Notes: generated from the sequence alone by a model not told the origin. 64,000 nucleotides of DNA from Lepeophtheirus salmonis (GCF_016086655.4 NC_052133.2:12422301-12486300), one strand, 5' to 3'; positions 1-12,056 are shown, counted from the stretch's first letter. Program-made: numbers and translations.

Positions 1-390
1 GAATTATTTATGTAGGGAAAAACTGGTATCTGAGAATACATTGACTAGAAGATTATTTTTATTATATCCCCATTTGACTAATTATAAATGACTTTTTTTA
101 AAAGAAAATAATTACATTTTATTTTTAGAATGACCTTCTTATTATCTTTCTTTAACAATATTGTGTTTACATTTCATTTAATGACGTTATTTTTATAAAT
201 TCATATTTTCTTGTATGAAATAACCTTTTTCTACTTGTATGGGCGTTTTATAAAAATTTCATATTAGTATATGTAAAAATTATAATTTTCCCATAATTTG
301 ATCCCGAGTATGAGACAAGTGCCCACCTAAAACCGGCTCTGGCATGGGTAGAAGAAAAATACAGTGAAATATGATGTTAGTTGGATATAT
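1..390. other. AT-rich flank, nothing recognised
   Basis: This stretch is AT-rich with no long open frame, no transposase similarity and no clear repeat boundary that I can see. It ends where a possible pogo-like terminal repeat begins. Confidence 0.5.
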
Positions 391-2207
391 ACAGTCAAAT
401 CCGGATATAAGAAATCCAGACATAATAAAATAGGCTTATAATCAACGTTCTCTCTTATAACAATTTTTTAATGTATAAAAAAACTTCGTATTAAAGAATT
501 GTTTTTGGTAAAATCAACTTTTTCTTTAATCTCATAAAAATTCATGGGAATGAAGAATTTCTATAAGAATTTTTAATTTTTATAGAAACAAATCGTAAGC
601 TGGACCCAACATTTTTTGACTGTATGCTTCTTTCAACGTCATTTTACATTGATTTTCAATCAATACGTCCATATATAATGAGTGCCAAAATACCTGAGCA
701 TCCTGAATGATCTGTCAAAAACAGTATCTAAAAAAATTATACCTTTTTGTTGTCAGCTGTCCACGTTCCACCTTCTTTTCTTTTTATCAGTGTTCTAAAG
801 GTTTATTGGGTATGAATTATAATTAGCTTTTGTTGTGATTTCAAATTAATATGATATTTGGAAAGAATTGGCTAACTGATACCATTTGATTTAGGTTTTT
901 TTCTGTTTCTTTCTGGAGGAAAGGTTGTGAGATACACTTATAGCAACGAAATGTAAGAAAAGAGGCAATAGGGCCATTGATTAATAATTAATCAAAAAAA
1001 CATTTATATACATGAAATCCACTCAACTACGTAATCTCGATCAAAAAAATAGAATAGCAATGCCAAAAGATAGAAATGGTGTAGAATACCAGCTGAATAA
1101 AACTCCTACTTTTATAACAAAAATCCTATACCTAAGAATGACGCGAAACAAAAAATGAACTTATGGCAGTAAAATTTTTAAGACCTATCAGAATTTGAAG
1201 GTGATAATTTTCTTTCTTCCTGTAAGCTTTTTTCTTAGAGTTCTTAGTTACCTTTGAGCAATTCCCTATGTATTGAATTGTTTTAAATCAAGAATAGTAC
1301 AACAGTTTGGATGAATTGGCTAACTTTAGTAATGTTATGAAAATATGCAATTGTTGAAGGTAGAGATTTCAGATATAATAAATGGTATTGACGTGATTAA
1401 GATATGTCTATGATGACGTCATTATCCAAATTAAATGCTTCGTCACGGCTGACGGGTTTCTTTTTTTTAAGTAAAAATAGTAAACTGAAAAGTGAAAATT
1501 TATAGAGGTGGCCATCTATGTTTTAAACAGCACTACAATGTACCTTAAAAAGGATTTAGAAAATATAATATATTCGTATTATACAAATTGATGGGATGTT
1601 TGTACAGTTTAGCGATTAGAAAAGGAATAACGATTGGTGCATGTGCTCTTTCTTTGTTTTCGTTCATTCTTTAATTGATCATCGCGGTGTTAACATTTCT
1701 ATGCGATCACCTTTCTTTCGTGAAACTGTTTTAAAAATGCATTTTAAAGGACAAGATTAATAGAAATACAAGGTTAGACGACCATCATGTAATCAGGCTT
1801 GGTAGAATTTTCAATCTGATGTATTGTACCGACTGCTGGGCAATGACGTCACTATTGCTATAATTTTCAATTTAATATATCGTGCCGGCTGCCGGTAGGA
1901 AAAACAGATCTTGACAAAATATTCAACCACTCATACACTATGACGTCAATATTAATTGCGTGGTGGAAGTCAAACATAAGTCGTAAACGCGTTATGGTAG
2001 AACCTTGTATTTCTATTTAACCTTGACTAAAAGAAATATGTTTAATTTCAAATATAATTTCACCGCTTGCCTCGAAAGGGAAGGGTTTCAAAAATACTTA
2101 TTTACATAAGCATCCAGAAATGATGGTTTCTTCGGATAGAAGAAAAATCTGTATATAGTCTACTTAATTATGAAAAATAGCAGTTTCCTTTATCCGGATT
2201 TAACTGT
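391..2207. mobile_element. Candidate pogo-like non-autonomous element
   Basis: The left end reads tacagtcaaatccggata at about 390-407. The right end, near 2191-2207, is its inverted complement with one mismatch in about 17 bases. Both ends abut TA, as expected for the Tc1/pogo superfamily. The interior shows no transposase frame, so this would be a dead or non-autonomous copy of about 1.8 kb. A separate MITE sits inside it at 1753-2025, which means the outer element would be older. The call rests only on the end match. A chance pairing of two unrelated pogo-type ends is possible. Confidence 0.35.
1753..2025. mobile_element. MITE with about 24-bp TIRs (copy 1 of 3)
   Basis: The left terminal repeat reads aagattaatagaaatacaag and continues for about 24 bases. 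The right end is its inverted complement with small differences. The interior has two TGACGTCA octamers (1844, 1941) and a partly duplicated block built around gaattttcaat followed by a tgtattgtaccg-like sequence. The same interior and ends recur, in the same orientation, at 59269-59568 and 59699-59936. No coding capacity is present, so it is non-autonomous. Confidence 0.75.
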
Positions 2208-2304
2208 AAATATTTTTGTATTGCTTGGGAAAAAGTACTTTTCTATATTTTTTGTTTTATTTCAATGCTTTCTAAGAATTGTTACAATCAACCTATTTTA
2301 AGCC

Positions 2305-3000
2305 AAATATGCCCTATTCTGTTCGATAACTTGTTGCCAACGATAATTCAACTTCGTAGTCCCTATTCGTAGAAGCCCTTGTCCCTATTGGCAAAAAAAA
2401 AGGGAGAACCAATTTTCACAGGCCCCTATTGAGGCCAAATTTGTACCCTCATGCGCGTAGGCTATAGACAGGAACAGGTAGTAGTCATTTTGTGGCAGGT
2501 TCGGACTGTAGGATGGATGCATAAGAACTTCCCATCCGAGCTCACAGAGTTTTTGCCGCGTCATCAAAGATGTGTGGATCCTGGCGTTGTCTTAATGACA
2601 ATTTCTCTCTTATTCGCGTTTCGTTATATATCCAGCCTTTTGGAAATGGTTTAAACGGTTTTATCATCAATATTCAGCTCCTGGACGATGTTACACTACT
2701 AACGTGACGGTCTATCTCAATTTCCCTTAAATCAACAGTTTCGACAACAGGCCTTCTATTACGTGATACATCATTTACCTCCACTGCACCGGAACGAAAT
2801 CCCTCGAATTAATGTTGTGCAAGATGAACCCAAAGAGTATTAGCCCCGTATACATTGCAAATTTTTTTGGTCGCTTTCAACGCGTTTTTTCCTTTCATAT
2901 GTAGTAAAAATGTAAAATATGCCAAATTTCTTCCTTTACAACCTCTATTATCGATGCACGATAATTCACAACTAAACCTACCACGCGCAATAATGTCCAA
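2305..3000 (-). pseudogene. Mariner (DD34D) transposase pseudogene, centre deleted
   Basis: Read on the minus strand, about 3000 to 2690 encodes the N-terminal DNA-binding part (ICNVYGANTLWVHLAQH, then an RPVVE motif and VDRHVSS-like and SIVQELNIDDKTV-like motifs). From about 2600 it encodes the C-terminal catalytic part: DNARIHTSLMTRQKL, ELGWEVLMHPSYSP and NDYYLF. The spacing from the D of DNAR to the D of NDYYLF is 34 residues, which fits mariner DD34D. A frameshift near 2395 moves the final WQQVIEQN segment to another frame. The region with the first catalytic Asp is missing, so the copy is a deletion derivative with no function. A related N-terminal fragment lies at 49870-50240. Confidence 0.8.
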
Positions 3001-5190
3001 AAGCTTTTGTGATATACGCTTACACCCAAGGTTGGGTCCAGTTCAGGTTCAGTGATTCTATCAGTCCTGGTCTCGGTTCTTTTATTTCAACGGTTTTGGT
3101 CTCGGTCTTCAGTCTCGCTTCTTTTTTATACAAGCTCAGTTTGGTTAAAGGAACTTACAACAAGGGGCGTAACTAGACAATTCAGGTCAAGGAAATTATA
3201 TTAAATACAAACAGGCCTGCAGCTACCTTATACATAGAGTGCGTAGTGCCCCATGTTACAGCAGGGATCCTGAAAACTAAGGTTGCTTACGACAATGATT
3301 TTCAAAGTTGGGCCGTTAGGGAAGGCTAGGGGGCGCGCAGCAAGATGGAGAATTGAGGATTGCTTTCAGTCTACACATACATAGTACACATGTATAAAGT
3401 ATAAAGGGGACCTTGGCTAAAAATGTATTAGGTAGGGGGCCTTGGCATAGTAAAGTTTGGGAAACTCTGGCTTAAGAAATATTAAAGTTATCATATTATA
3501 AGGGTCTATCAAGCTTAGTAGTGGACCTTAATATACCTAGCACCTTTCCTCTTTTATTTACACCGTCGGGTGCCTAAAACCACTTTTACAGATCCATAAG
3601 AAGCTCTTATCAATTTGGAACACAGATACAACCGTATCCACCGCTGATGTAAAAAATCATTATAAAACGCTGCAATTGCACAAAAAAAAATTGTGTTTAT
3701 TGATTAAAGTTAATTTATTTCTTATAATTTATATTGTATTTTCTTTGTATATTCTTTATAGGAACAGAAGCACAAGAACCGAGTCCGATAATCAATATAT
3801 TGCGGTCTCGTTTCGACTTTGTCGGTTCCAGTACTGGAACTACTTGAACCGCTAGACAGATAAAGCCACAACTTTGGATATGACCAATGATAAACAATAT
3901 ATGCTTAGTTAAAAAAGTGCGGGAAATGCGAAATTACTTTTTTCCCACCCTATAATATTTATGTGAGGGTGTGTGAATATTAAATATTTAAAAAAATAGA
4001 ATTAAAAACATTTTCTCGCCCCCTTCTTAGTAGTAAATAATCATCACTATAATTTGGACGACATCCAGGATAAAATGTCATATAAGGGAATATATACACA
4101 CTCATACAAGATAAGTTTTACAAATGTGTAATATTTCATCATTCTTCTTCATCCATCAATTATGAGGATGTTTTGTTCACCGTTCATCTCTTTATATTAT
4201 ATGTATTTTGTTATTCTTCATGTCTTATGATTAAAGAAAAGTTTTCTTATTTTATTTTAAATGTTCTATTACATACGAAAATAGGTAGAATCGACCTTTA
4301 CGTCTGCATGGAAAATGTCAAGAGATTTTCAGTTGGGAGAAAGGAAGATCCTTGAGGTATTTAGTGATTAACGAGATGGGTTCATTACTCAGAGTTATAT
4401 TTATTGTATATAAATTGAGAACAAGGCAATTGCATACATAGTTCTTGATACCAAAATTAAAAGGCCTTGTTGTAAATGTAAAAAAAAAAAAAAACATGAG
4501 CCAAAAATCAAAGTTCCTCTGGAAAGTTGACATACAACTACTGACGTTTTCTCGGTGCCTTAAAATCTTGGTCTCGGCTAACATGGTCTTAAAAACATCA
4601 ATGATATGCACAGTTTTAATCATTGCACTGTTTCCAAATGTTTTTGGAAATAAAAAAAAAATTGAAAAACCACAGCAAAAAAATTTCAAAAATCCGTAGC
4701 TAGCCTCGTAAATTAAACTTTTCAGCCTGCTGCAATGAAAATCAGCCATGGCAATGGGTATAAAAATTTCAACATCAGCTAAAGGAAATCAGTGGATGGC
4801 TTTATTTTATTAAAAATCCATTGGTCAGTCAGTCAGAGGAGAAAATTATTTCTCTATTTGGAATAGGGGCAGTTGAATGTTTGGTATGACTTGTCTGCAG
4901 ATGCATGGCGCTAGTATCGCGGCAGAACCAAATAGGATTTTAAACAATAACTATGACTGATACACTATGCAATCTGAAAATTCAAGCTCAAACCAAATTA
5001 TATGTACATCATGATAAATTGATGCAGTGAAGTAATTTGATTTTTTTCACAGATAGTCTACTTTCTGTCAGTGTAAAATATTTGAGAAGCGTTCTGGGGT
5101 AGACAGCATAGAGGTTGTCCTAGTGGCTATTCTTGCACAGCGTGCGGTCGTTGTTTAACGACGAGCTTTGATCACCTGCAACATCTGTGC
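3001..5190. other. Unassigned AT-rich DNA with an orphan ORF
   Basis: A minus-strand open frame of 143 codons (4318-4749) is the longest here. It is rich in Phe and Lys, much of it reads through poly-A tracts, and I recognise no domain. Segments near 3055-3120 and 3780-3850 carry 'ggtctcggtc'-type words that resemble the MITE families with ggtc-rich ends seen elsewhere, but I could not define element ends. No gene is supported. Confidence 0.4.
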
Positions 5191-5209
5191 ATGTGCTCGT
5201 AGGGGGTTG

Positions 5210-5335
5210 TTTTGGTGGCTAGCCAGAAGGTTTTGACCTCCAAGCTCATCAGACCTCAACTACCAAGTGTAGCGCAGTTGAGCGACACACCAACAGATCC
5301 TCACGCAACACAGAATCCGAGCTGAATTCCGGGAT
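5210..5335 (+). pseudogene. Possible Tc1-like transposase scrap
   Basis: The plus strand contains a PPSSSDLN-like peptide that resembles the PPxSPDLNPLD box around the third catalytic residue of Tc1/mariner transposases. It is followed by a frame-broken stretch resembling the usual downstream VWxxVER..TN region. Stops interrupt it. The match is short, so this is a weak call. Confidence 0.3.
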
Positions 5336-5340
5336 CCAGG

Positions 5341-6940
5341 GAAAATTATGGAATTTCCCAATTGAGAATGTTATCAATACATGCTCCCGTTTCCGAGGTC
5401 GAGTCGAAGATTGACACCAAAGGCGATTATTTTGAATTACTTATAGTATTTTTGTATTCAACTTTCAATAGGGATTTGTTTTTATTAAAATTAAAGGATT
5501 CTTTTTGTAGAAAATCAATTTAAAAAAACGTGCTGGTTGTTAAATGAAGGTCCCACCATGAACATCAAACAGTTCATATTGCGGATTATTAAATCAATAA
5601 AATTCTTAACCTGTTAATGTAAGAAGAAGAAAAAATATGACGTCATTTTATACGCTTTGTATCGGCCAGTATCTTTGTACATTCATTCATCCATCTTTTG
5701 ACGGCCTCTATGTATTTATTTCTCTATGGGTTAAATCTTCAAATAGTGCCATTCTTAAGATACCAACCTACCATGCAACATTTCAAATATTTTGTTGCTA
5801 TTTCACATGTATATCTATGAAAATAGGCATCTCTCAGGCCTTCAACCAATACACGTCCTATCCCAATGTACATTAGCAGGTAAAAAGAAAAGGAAGGCCT
5901 CATTAATTCATGATTCCTCTCTTCCATACTTCAATATCTTAACGTGGTTTGACTTTTTCATAGTATATCTTTCGAAGAAGTTCATTCGATATACATATAT
6001 AGTTTCTTGATGGATCACCCTTATGTATTGTAGGTCCCATGTTGTTTTTTTGGTTGATTATAACTATAAGTGATTAATGATTATATAACCCTTAAAAATT
6101 GTCTTTATCATTCCCATGTAAGCATGTTAAGAGCTTTTCATGAGCAAGTATATGTATTTTGTATTGCATGAATCTGTAATTAAAAAATAAGTAAGGCCCG
6201 GTTTGTAACACTTGGTAACTCTCTTCTACGCGGACTTATACGCAGAATATTATGTTAGGGTGTGATGTGGATAGACCAAGCACTTGCTATTTACGCAAAA
6301 CACGTTTTTCAAATGCAGATACAGATAATATTTAGGTTATTGTAAAGAGCATTGGACCTTTGCAAGTTACTAGGTACTTGAGCAGCATTCACAAGGACAA
6401 TTCCCTTTTTAAATTATTAGATACTCATAAGTCGTACACAGAAATGCGTATATTATACCTATGTAAGTAAAATAAAATAAAAATTTGTTAAAAGAGTCGA
6501 TTGTTAGCAATAAATATGAGTATGAAATAAGAACTTTGCATGGACGGTATATCTGAAGGGTTGATAGATGGTCCTTCCACTCCATTAGTTGAGTACGAAG
6601 TACTTAGTATTTCAGTGCCAAGAACGGATATTTGTCATCATTCTTTGTAAAATATATTGAAAAGTGCACACATTTTACATTTATATGACTCAAATGAAAA
6701 GCAGATTTGATTTCTTTCTAATTAATGGACAATGCGGTCGGATCGAGCTATAAGGGATAATTATGATTGTTAATAAAAATAATTGAGCTTTTGACTCCAC
6801 CCAAAAAAATATTGCTTTGAAAATAATAATAATAATTTGCTTTAATTGGAAATGGGGATGAAAAAACACATAATAAATTGGCAGGTTACTGTGTTTTAGT
6901 CCGTTTCGAATATTAACTCCGGATTAGCTCATTCTATTCC
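5341..6940. other. No gene recognised
   Basis: AT-rich DNA. Short overlapping frames at 5637-5927 on both strands show no domain that I know. A TGACGTCA octamer is at 5638-5645. No element ends were identified. Confidence 0.45.
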
Positions 6941-6944
6941 TTTT

Positions 6945-7165
6945 ATTAAGGCCTTTAAAGTCCATGCAACACAAGTCATAGTTGTTATTAAACAAGGGAT
7001 AATTGTGAACAACCGAGAGGGCACAAAATATGTTATAAATGCAGCTAGATACATATTTGATTCTAAAATCTTATGCAGTGTCAGGAAGGAGACAACTCTA
7101 GACAGTGAAAAATAAACTATTGCAGCTGCTTGTAAAAAAAAAAATGCATTAAACCAATTTTTAAG
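6945..7165 (+). repeat. Duplicated coding-like block, copy A
   Basis: This block shares, in order, the landmarks 'aaggcctttaaagtccatgca', 'aaacaagg', 'gattctaaaa' and 'gtgtcaggagggaga'-like words with 7465-7745. In plus frame it reads as a mostly open peptide including REGTKYVINAARYIFDSK, interrupted by one stop. That suggests a decayed coding segment, perhaps a transposon-encoded DNA-binding region. I cannot name the family. Confidence 0.5.
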
Positions 7166-7239
7166 ATATATAAATTTGACAGGAGGTCCCAAGCCCAAAT
7201 AAAGGAATTTTAACTTTTGACTAGAACATTAGATATCAT

Positions 7240-7445
7240 TTTTATTCCCCAAAGGATTTAACTCTCTGTGAATAGCCATAAATTTTGATTTTTTTTCAAA
7301 AAAATTAATATTTGAGATGTTTTTTAAATTTAATTTTTTTTTCCAATAAATTAAATTTTTTTCCAAGAACTGTGGATTTTTGAAGCTTTTTCCCAAAATA
7401 TTAAATATTTAATTTTTTTCCAAAAAAAATCCAAAAACAAAGCCC
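7240..7445. repeat. AT-rich 'atagctatggattttt' repeat, truncated copy
   Basis: It contains the recurrent words 'gtgaatagccataaatttt', 'tttttccaaaaaaa' and a terminal 'ccaaaaacaaagcccc'. The same words occur in copies near 13.9, 15.2, 36.9, 51.5 and 55.6 kb. This copy lies between the two halves of the duplication at 6945-7745. Confidence 0.55.
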
Positions 7446-7464
7446 CCTAAAAAAACTTATATAT

Positions 7465-7745
7465 ACAATCCTACGTTTAAAGTGCATAGCACAAGCCACG
7501 TGCACAGAGGCATTATTTATCAAACAAGGAAGAATTTGTAAACAACCAGTAGAGTCTGAATGACCAAAAGGTGGCAAGGTACTATAAATGTAATACATAT
7601 ATAGTTGATTCTAAAAGCTTCTGTAGTGTCAGGAGGGAGACGACAACTTTAGCCAATGAAGAAGGGGAATAATAGAATAGTAGAAGGTGAAGAAGAAGCT
7701 ACTCTAGCTGCCTGTACAAAAATGTCTTAAACCTATTTTTAAGAA
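7465..7745 (+). repeat. Duplicated coding-like block, copy B
   Basis: A diverged second copy of the block at 6945-7165, with small insertions. The most obvious insertion is an A/G-rich stretch near 7660-7695. Frame is lost in several places. The order of shared words shows both copies run in the same direction. Confidence 0.5.
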
Positions 7746-7843
7746 ATGTGTAGAAGACACTAGTACAATGTGAATGTTGAACATAGTATTGGAGTAACAA
7801 TAATAATATATTAGTTGTAACTTGTAGGACCGATATTTAATAT

Positions 7844-7897
7844 ACACACACACACATATACACAAATCTTGTGAGCAAGCTAGAGAGAGAGAGAGAG
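7844..7897. repeat. (AC)n and (AG)n microsatellites
   Basis: An AC tract at 7844-7855 is followed by a GA tract at 7882-7897. Both are simple repeats with no coding role. Confidence 0.8.
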
Positions 7898-8159
7898 CGG
7901 GAGAAGGGTGGCATTTTGGCGTGGGCCACCTTGAGTGCTTCTGCCCCTCCTTTACCTGTATATACATATAAAAGAATAGAACGAACATACATAATTTTAA
8001 ATTCAACATAGAATATTTATTATAAAAAGAAGAAAGGCGTGCGTGTAGGTCCGTATTTTGCGCCTGCGACCCTTAATAATTCTCACTGTCTATATGTGAA
8101 GTAATTCAAAATAAGGAAAGAAAGAAAAGAAGAAAAAATTATTCTATGGATGTATTCAG

Positions 8160-8345
8160 TTTTGCTCCCTCCGGGTCACGTAGCTGACTCGCTCGTCTCC
8201 GATATTGGTTTCATTTTTTAGTTTAGTTCTAACTGCATACGAGACATTGTCAACTTGGTGTTGTTTTTTTGATAGACAAAATAAATTAATTAGTAATAAG
8301 AATTTTGTCAAATAGTGTGGTGAGAGATATTTCCTTTAGCTACAG
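8160..8345 (+). other. Candidate non-coding first exon of the LIM gene
   Basis: This stretch is noticeably richer in G+C than its surroundings (for example 'gctccctccgggtcacgtag'). It ends in a near-perfect donor: cag at 8343-8345 followed by gtaaga. The first clearly coding exon downstream starts at an acceptor (12150) with an ATG 48 bases inside it, which is what one expects if an upstream 5' UTR exon exists. No TATA box or initiator stands out. The start coordinate is a guess, and only transcript data could confirm it. Confidence 0.3.
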
Positions 8346-9832
8346 GTAAGAATACTCATTTTTTTAAAAAAATAACATTGGATTGTTATTCAGTCTTGAT
8401 AAAAAGGGAAACGACGGCCAACCACTTTTTCCTTCTTCTCTCTAGTTAGTTCTTTATTGTTAGTCTTCCTTCTTTCATTTTCTCTTTTGGTTATTTGGAT
8501 AACCATAACAAAATAACACAAATGGTTCCAATAATATTAAATCCGACCTGTTGGTTCCTTCCTTCCTTCCTTAATTCCCTCCCAAGTTCATTCCCTTCAA
8601 ATCCTCACACAGACATTTCAAACTGGATTCAAGAAATCTTTAGATGCTCACTCTCTCAAGTTTCTTTGACCTCATCCTTCAAGAAAACACTTTTTCTTCT
8701 TCTCTTACCCCATCCCTCCCTCCCTCCTTCCCTCAACACGAACGACACACATTCTAGGATTGTCAGTACTTTTGTAAAAAGTTCAAAGTCTTTTGAGGAG
8801 GAGTATGAAGAGGGGTTGGAAAAGATTTTACATCATATCATATTATTACACAAAAACAATCTTCAACAAGAATCAAGAAGAAAATGGGAAATGTCCAATT
8901 TATTTTTGGCATCATATTTCATATACATACATACTTGTGTCAATAGTAGGCATTGCATTCACGTTTCTGGTATGAGTTACAATGCTCAAGAATGTTATCT
9001 ATATTTAACAACCTTCATTTGATTTATGAGACATTATTTGGCCCCGATAAGGTACATTTCGTATATAGAATATATACATTTATAATTCTTTCATTGTGAC
9101 AATAGATTTTTGTTACTCTTCAATTTGTGGCGTCTCCCAAAGATCAATTAGAATAGTGTGTCTGAATAAACGGACTATCATTATTTGTTGATGAGTACAA
9201 ATGTAATCTAGACTCATTTTAGCTTGCTTTTGTCTTGACAACGGACAACATTGATGCCTTTTCATGGAGAGAATAACAGATCATCAATACCTCACATTGA
9301 ATCCCTTATACTAATCAATAGTTGTAATAAAAGTCACCTCAGGAGATCCTTCTCCTGAGAAGTCTTGTTATAGTATATATACATGACTTAGTAATAGAAG
9401 ATTCAAGGACTATTTATAATTCTTTTGAGGTATTAGTTCCCTCCGTACCATTATCATATCCTTGAATATCTCTCCCATTATTATATGTACAAAGTACATG
9501 TTTTAATTGTCTGTTTTATTAATAAAAAGAGTGGCTTCATAGTTATAGATAATGCTAAGTGTATAATGGGGACTATTCCCCAGGGATGAATCAAAAATAA
9601 ACAAGGACTCCTCCCAACAAAAGAAGATATAGATTTGGGAGGGACATGTAGTAGTTGGTAATTATTATCTATTCAAATTGATAATTAATTGAAATCTTTT
9701 ATTTACAATATTATTGGAGGATCTAAGGAATCCAAATTAATTTTGTCTTCTCTTTGTTGGAATGGGAATAAGACGGATGTGATTATTTTAGGAAGTATCT
9801 GGACAATGTTTCAAGAAGCTTTATATATATTC
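8346..9832. other. No gene supported; orphan 175-codon frame
   Basis: The open frame 8495-9022 is Leu/Ser/Pro-rich because it runs over pyrimidine-rich DNA ('ccttccttccttcc', 'ccctccctccctcc'). It shows no domain or splice logic that I recognise. I treat it as chance. The remainder is AT-rich and plain. Confidence 0.4.
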
Positions 9833-10490
9833 TACAGGGCGATCTAGATAAATTGGGGAAATCTTTAAAGGCTTATAACGAACAAAGAACCCTACAATGT
9901 TTATTATTTGAAAGCTGCATTTAATTATTGAAAATGAGATCCGCCTTTCTTGATAACCTCGGCCACTCGGTGCCGGAAGCTTTGGCAGTCTTGCAGAGGT
10001 ACTTTTCTATTGTTCTGGTTTTGCACTTCTAATTTACATTCCCTGGATGGATAAAGTAGCCCAAGGAAGAAATTACAGCTTCTAGAAGACACCGGTTTAC
10101 AAGGCCAACAAAGTGCAGGATGTCTTACCCACAAAATATCCTCTCTTTTGAAGCCCAGATTTCAGCCCTGAACCCATGCGATTTCTTTCTCTGGTGTAGG
10201 ACTGAGCATGAAGCCTGTGTCATGTATCATTCGTCTATGGAGGCCCTGTAGAAGTCAATTACCCGTACAATGGCATGGCAAAGTTGGATCTGCACGAGGT
10301 GGCACAGGCCTGTCAATGCTTCTGGCTCCGTATGGCCGAGGTTATCAAGAAAGGCGAATCTCATTATAAATAATTGAATGTTATTAAATGTAGCTTTCAA
10401 ATGATTTAAAAGAAAATGGGGTTACCCCCATCTAGTTCGTTCGCTATAAGCCTTTTAAAGGTTTTTCCAATTTATTTGGACTACCCTGTA
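9833..10490. mobile_element. Foldback element derived from a Tc1-like transposon
   Basis: Both ends are the same transposon terminus: tacaggg at 9833 and ccctgta ending at 10490. The left arm (about 9833-9995) and the right arm (about 10325-10490) are diverged inverted copies of the transposon 3' end. Each encodes the C-terminal tail of the transposase: VAEVIKKGGSHFQ stop on the minus strand and MAEVIKKGESHYK stop on the plus strand. The right half also reads ALNPCDFFLW on the plus strand, the box around the third catalytic Asp. The centre and the N-terminal DNA-binding region are absent, so the unit cannot encode a working transposase. It could fold into a long stem. Confidence 0.75.
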
Positions 10491-10560
10491 TATTCAGTAA
10501 TACAGGGTCTGAATTCTTTGTTAGCTCCAAGCTGTAATACAAATATTTATACAATTAGAA
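10491..10560. repeat. Dispersed repeat adjoining a Tc1-like end (copy 1)
   Basis: Right after the Tc1-like terminus, the sequence tattcagta, then tacagggtctgaattctttg and gctccaag, recurs almost unchanged at 22166-22240. That copy also sits directly after a ccctgta transposon end. It may be the end of a second Tc1-like element. Confidence 0.6.
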
Positions 10561-11814
10561 TGTGGCATTAGCTCCCTGTATCGTACAACAAACTTAACAC
10601 ATAAAAATTACAATAAAAATAGCTGAGTGCTGTTAAGAAAAGAAGGAGTTTGCTGCTCCATCTCTGACCTACTTTGGATCAAAAGTTGAAAATATAAGAG
10701 AAATAGCTTATTTAGAGAACAAGGAACAATTATGTCGTAGTAATAATATATAGTTTCTTAACCCTTTCTCTCTCTCTATCTGAGTGGTGTTTCATTAAGA
10801 AGTCTTATTTATGATTTCATTTACTCCTACCCCACCCTAACAAGTTCTATAATCCATATGAAGCACTAACAAACAGTGATAATAAAACAATTATTGAAAG
10901 ATAATGTCAGATAAAGACATTATCACTATTTATTAAGTACATTCATTTGTATGTACTTTGATTACATAATTAAGTGGCCCTTTTAGATCCATTGCTTTTG
11001 ATAAAGTAATTTTAGATATGCACCCTGTTAGATGTCTTCGTCCTTAGGGTGGTACACATATATGTACGACCAAAATATGTCGGAAAGGATTTCCATGCAA
11101 AGGTCATCAGTTAATTTGACAGGCCCTTAAAGATGGGATGGGACGAAGGGATCCTACCCCCTACATACCTATGGTGGTATACAAGACCTTGTATGTGCTA
11201 GTTACAAATATTATTATTTAATTATATAATGATTATAACTTGTGTATGTCTTAAAGGGATAATTAAATGATGATTGAATTAAACATATGAATGTAGGATT
11301 CCCTGTCCTTGAACTCTACGAGAGCGATCTATTGATATGTAATTAAGATTAACTCAGCAATTTTCAAATGATTGATAACTGTACAACAAATCCTCTGCTT
11401 CTTCCCATTGATCTATTCATGTGAACTGATTCGAATCAACAACGAAATCCTTTTTTATTACCCATTGTTAACCATCTCTTAACAACCCACCGACGTATCG
11501 ACCAACCCCTTCTCTCTCTCCTTCCTTTGATCATTGATCCGTTAAATTCCTCATTAAAAAATACATATAACAGATGGTCTCTTTTATATTTTTTATTAGT
11601 ACTATATAATTTTTTCTTAAAAGAAAATTGAATCAAAATCCTGACAAATTTTTATATTTATTAATTTCTTTTGTTTTTTTTTTCTCTCTCTCTGTTGGAG
11701 GGATAAATTCAGTTCCTTGTATCCAAGAGATTTATACTTTTATTTTCTTCAAAACTAACTACATTCAATAAATGTTATTTGTACCTTATAATTTTATATA
11801 GTCTATAAATAATT
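10561..11814. other. No gene recognised
   Basis: AT-rich DNA containing short CT tracts (near 10766 and 11508) and a minus-strand open frame of 66 codons at 11436-11636 without recognisable content. Confidence 0.45.
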
Positions 11815-12056
11815 ATTAGTGATGGGTTTCGGTCTGGAAATCTATCATTTTAATTAATTCGGTCCAACTTGGGCCTGGAGAAGTCTCATAGTAAAATTTG
11901 GTCTACAAAAGTACATAATTGGATCTCGATCGGGTACCACGTCATTTTATAAGGGGAAAAAAATCCGACTATGATTTAAATTTCCCTCGATTTCGATCTG
12001 GACCGAATTATGGGTCTAGTAAAAATCACTTATGCTGACCGAGTCTCATCACTAAT
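11815..12056. mobile_element. MITE, attagtgatg terminal repeats
   Basis: The left end attagtgatgggtttcggtc and the right end gaccgagtctcatcactaat are inverted complements with three mismatches in twenty. There is no coding capacity. Truncated relatives start at 33384 (same left end) and end near 24280 (same right end). It lies less than 100 bases upstream of the first coding exon of the LIM gene. Confidence 0.7.

Noticed and set aside
4318..4749. 143-codon minus-strand frame as a gene
   Set aside because: Phe/Lys-rich from poly-A stretches and no recognisable domain; kept only as an orphan frame.
8495..9022. 175-codon plus-strand frame as a gene
   Set aside because: It runs over pyrimidine-rich simple sequence, with no domain, no splice logic and no neighbouring support.
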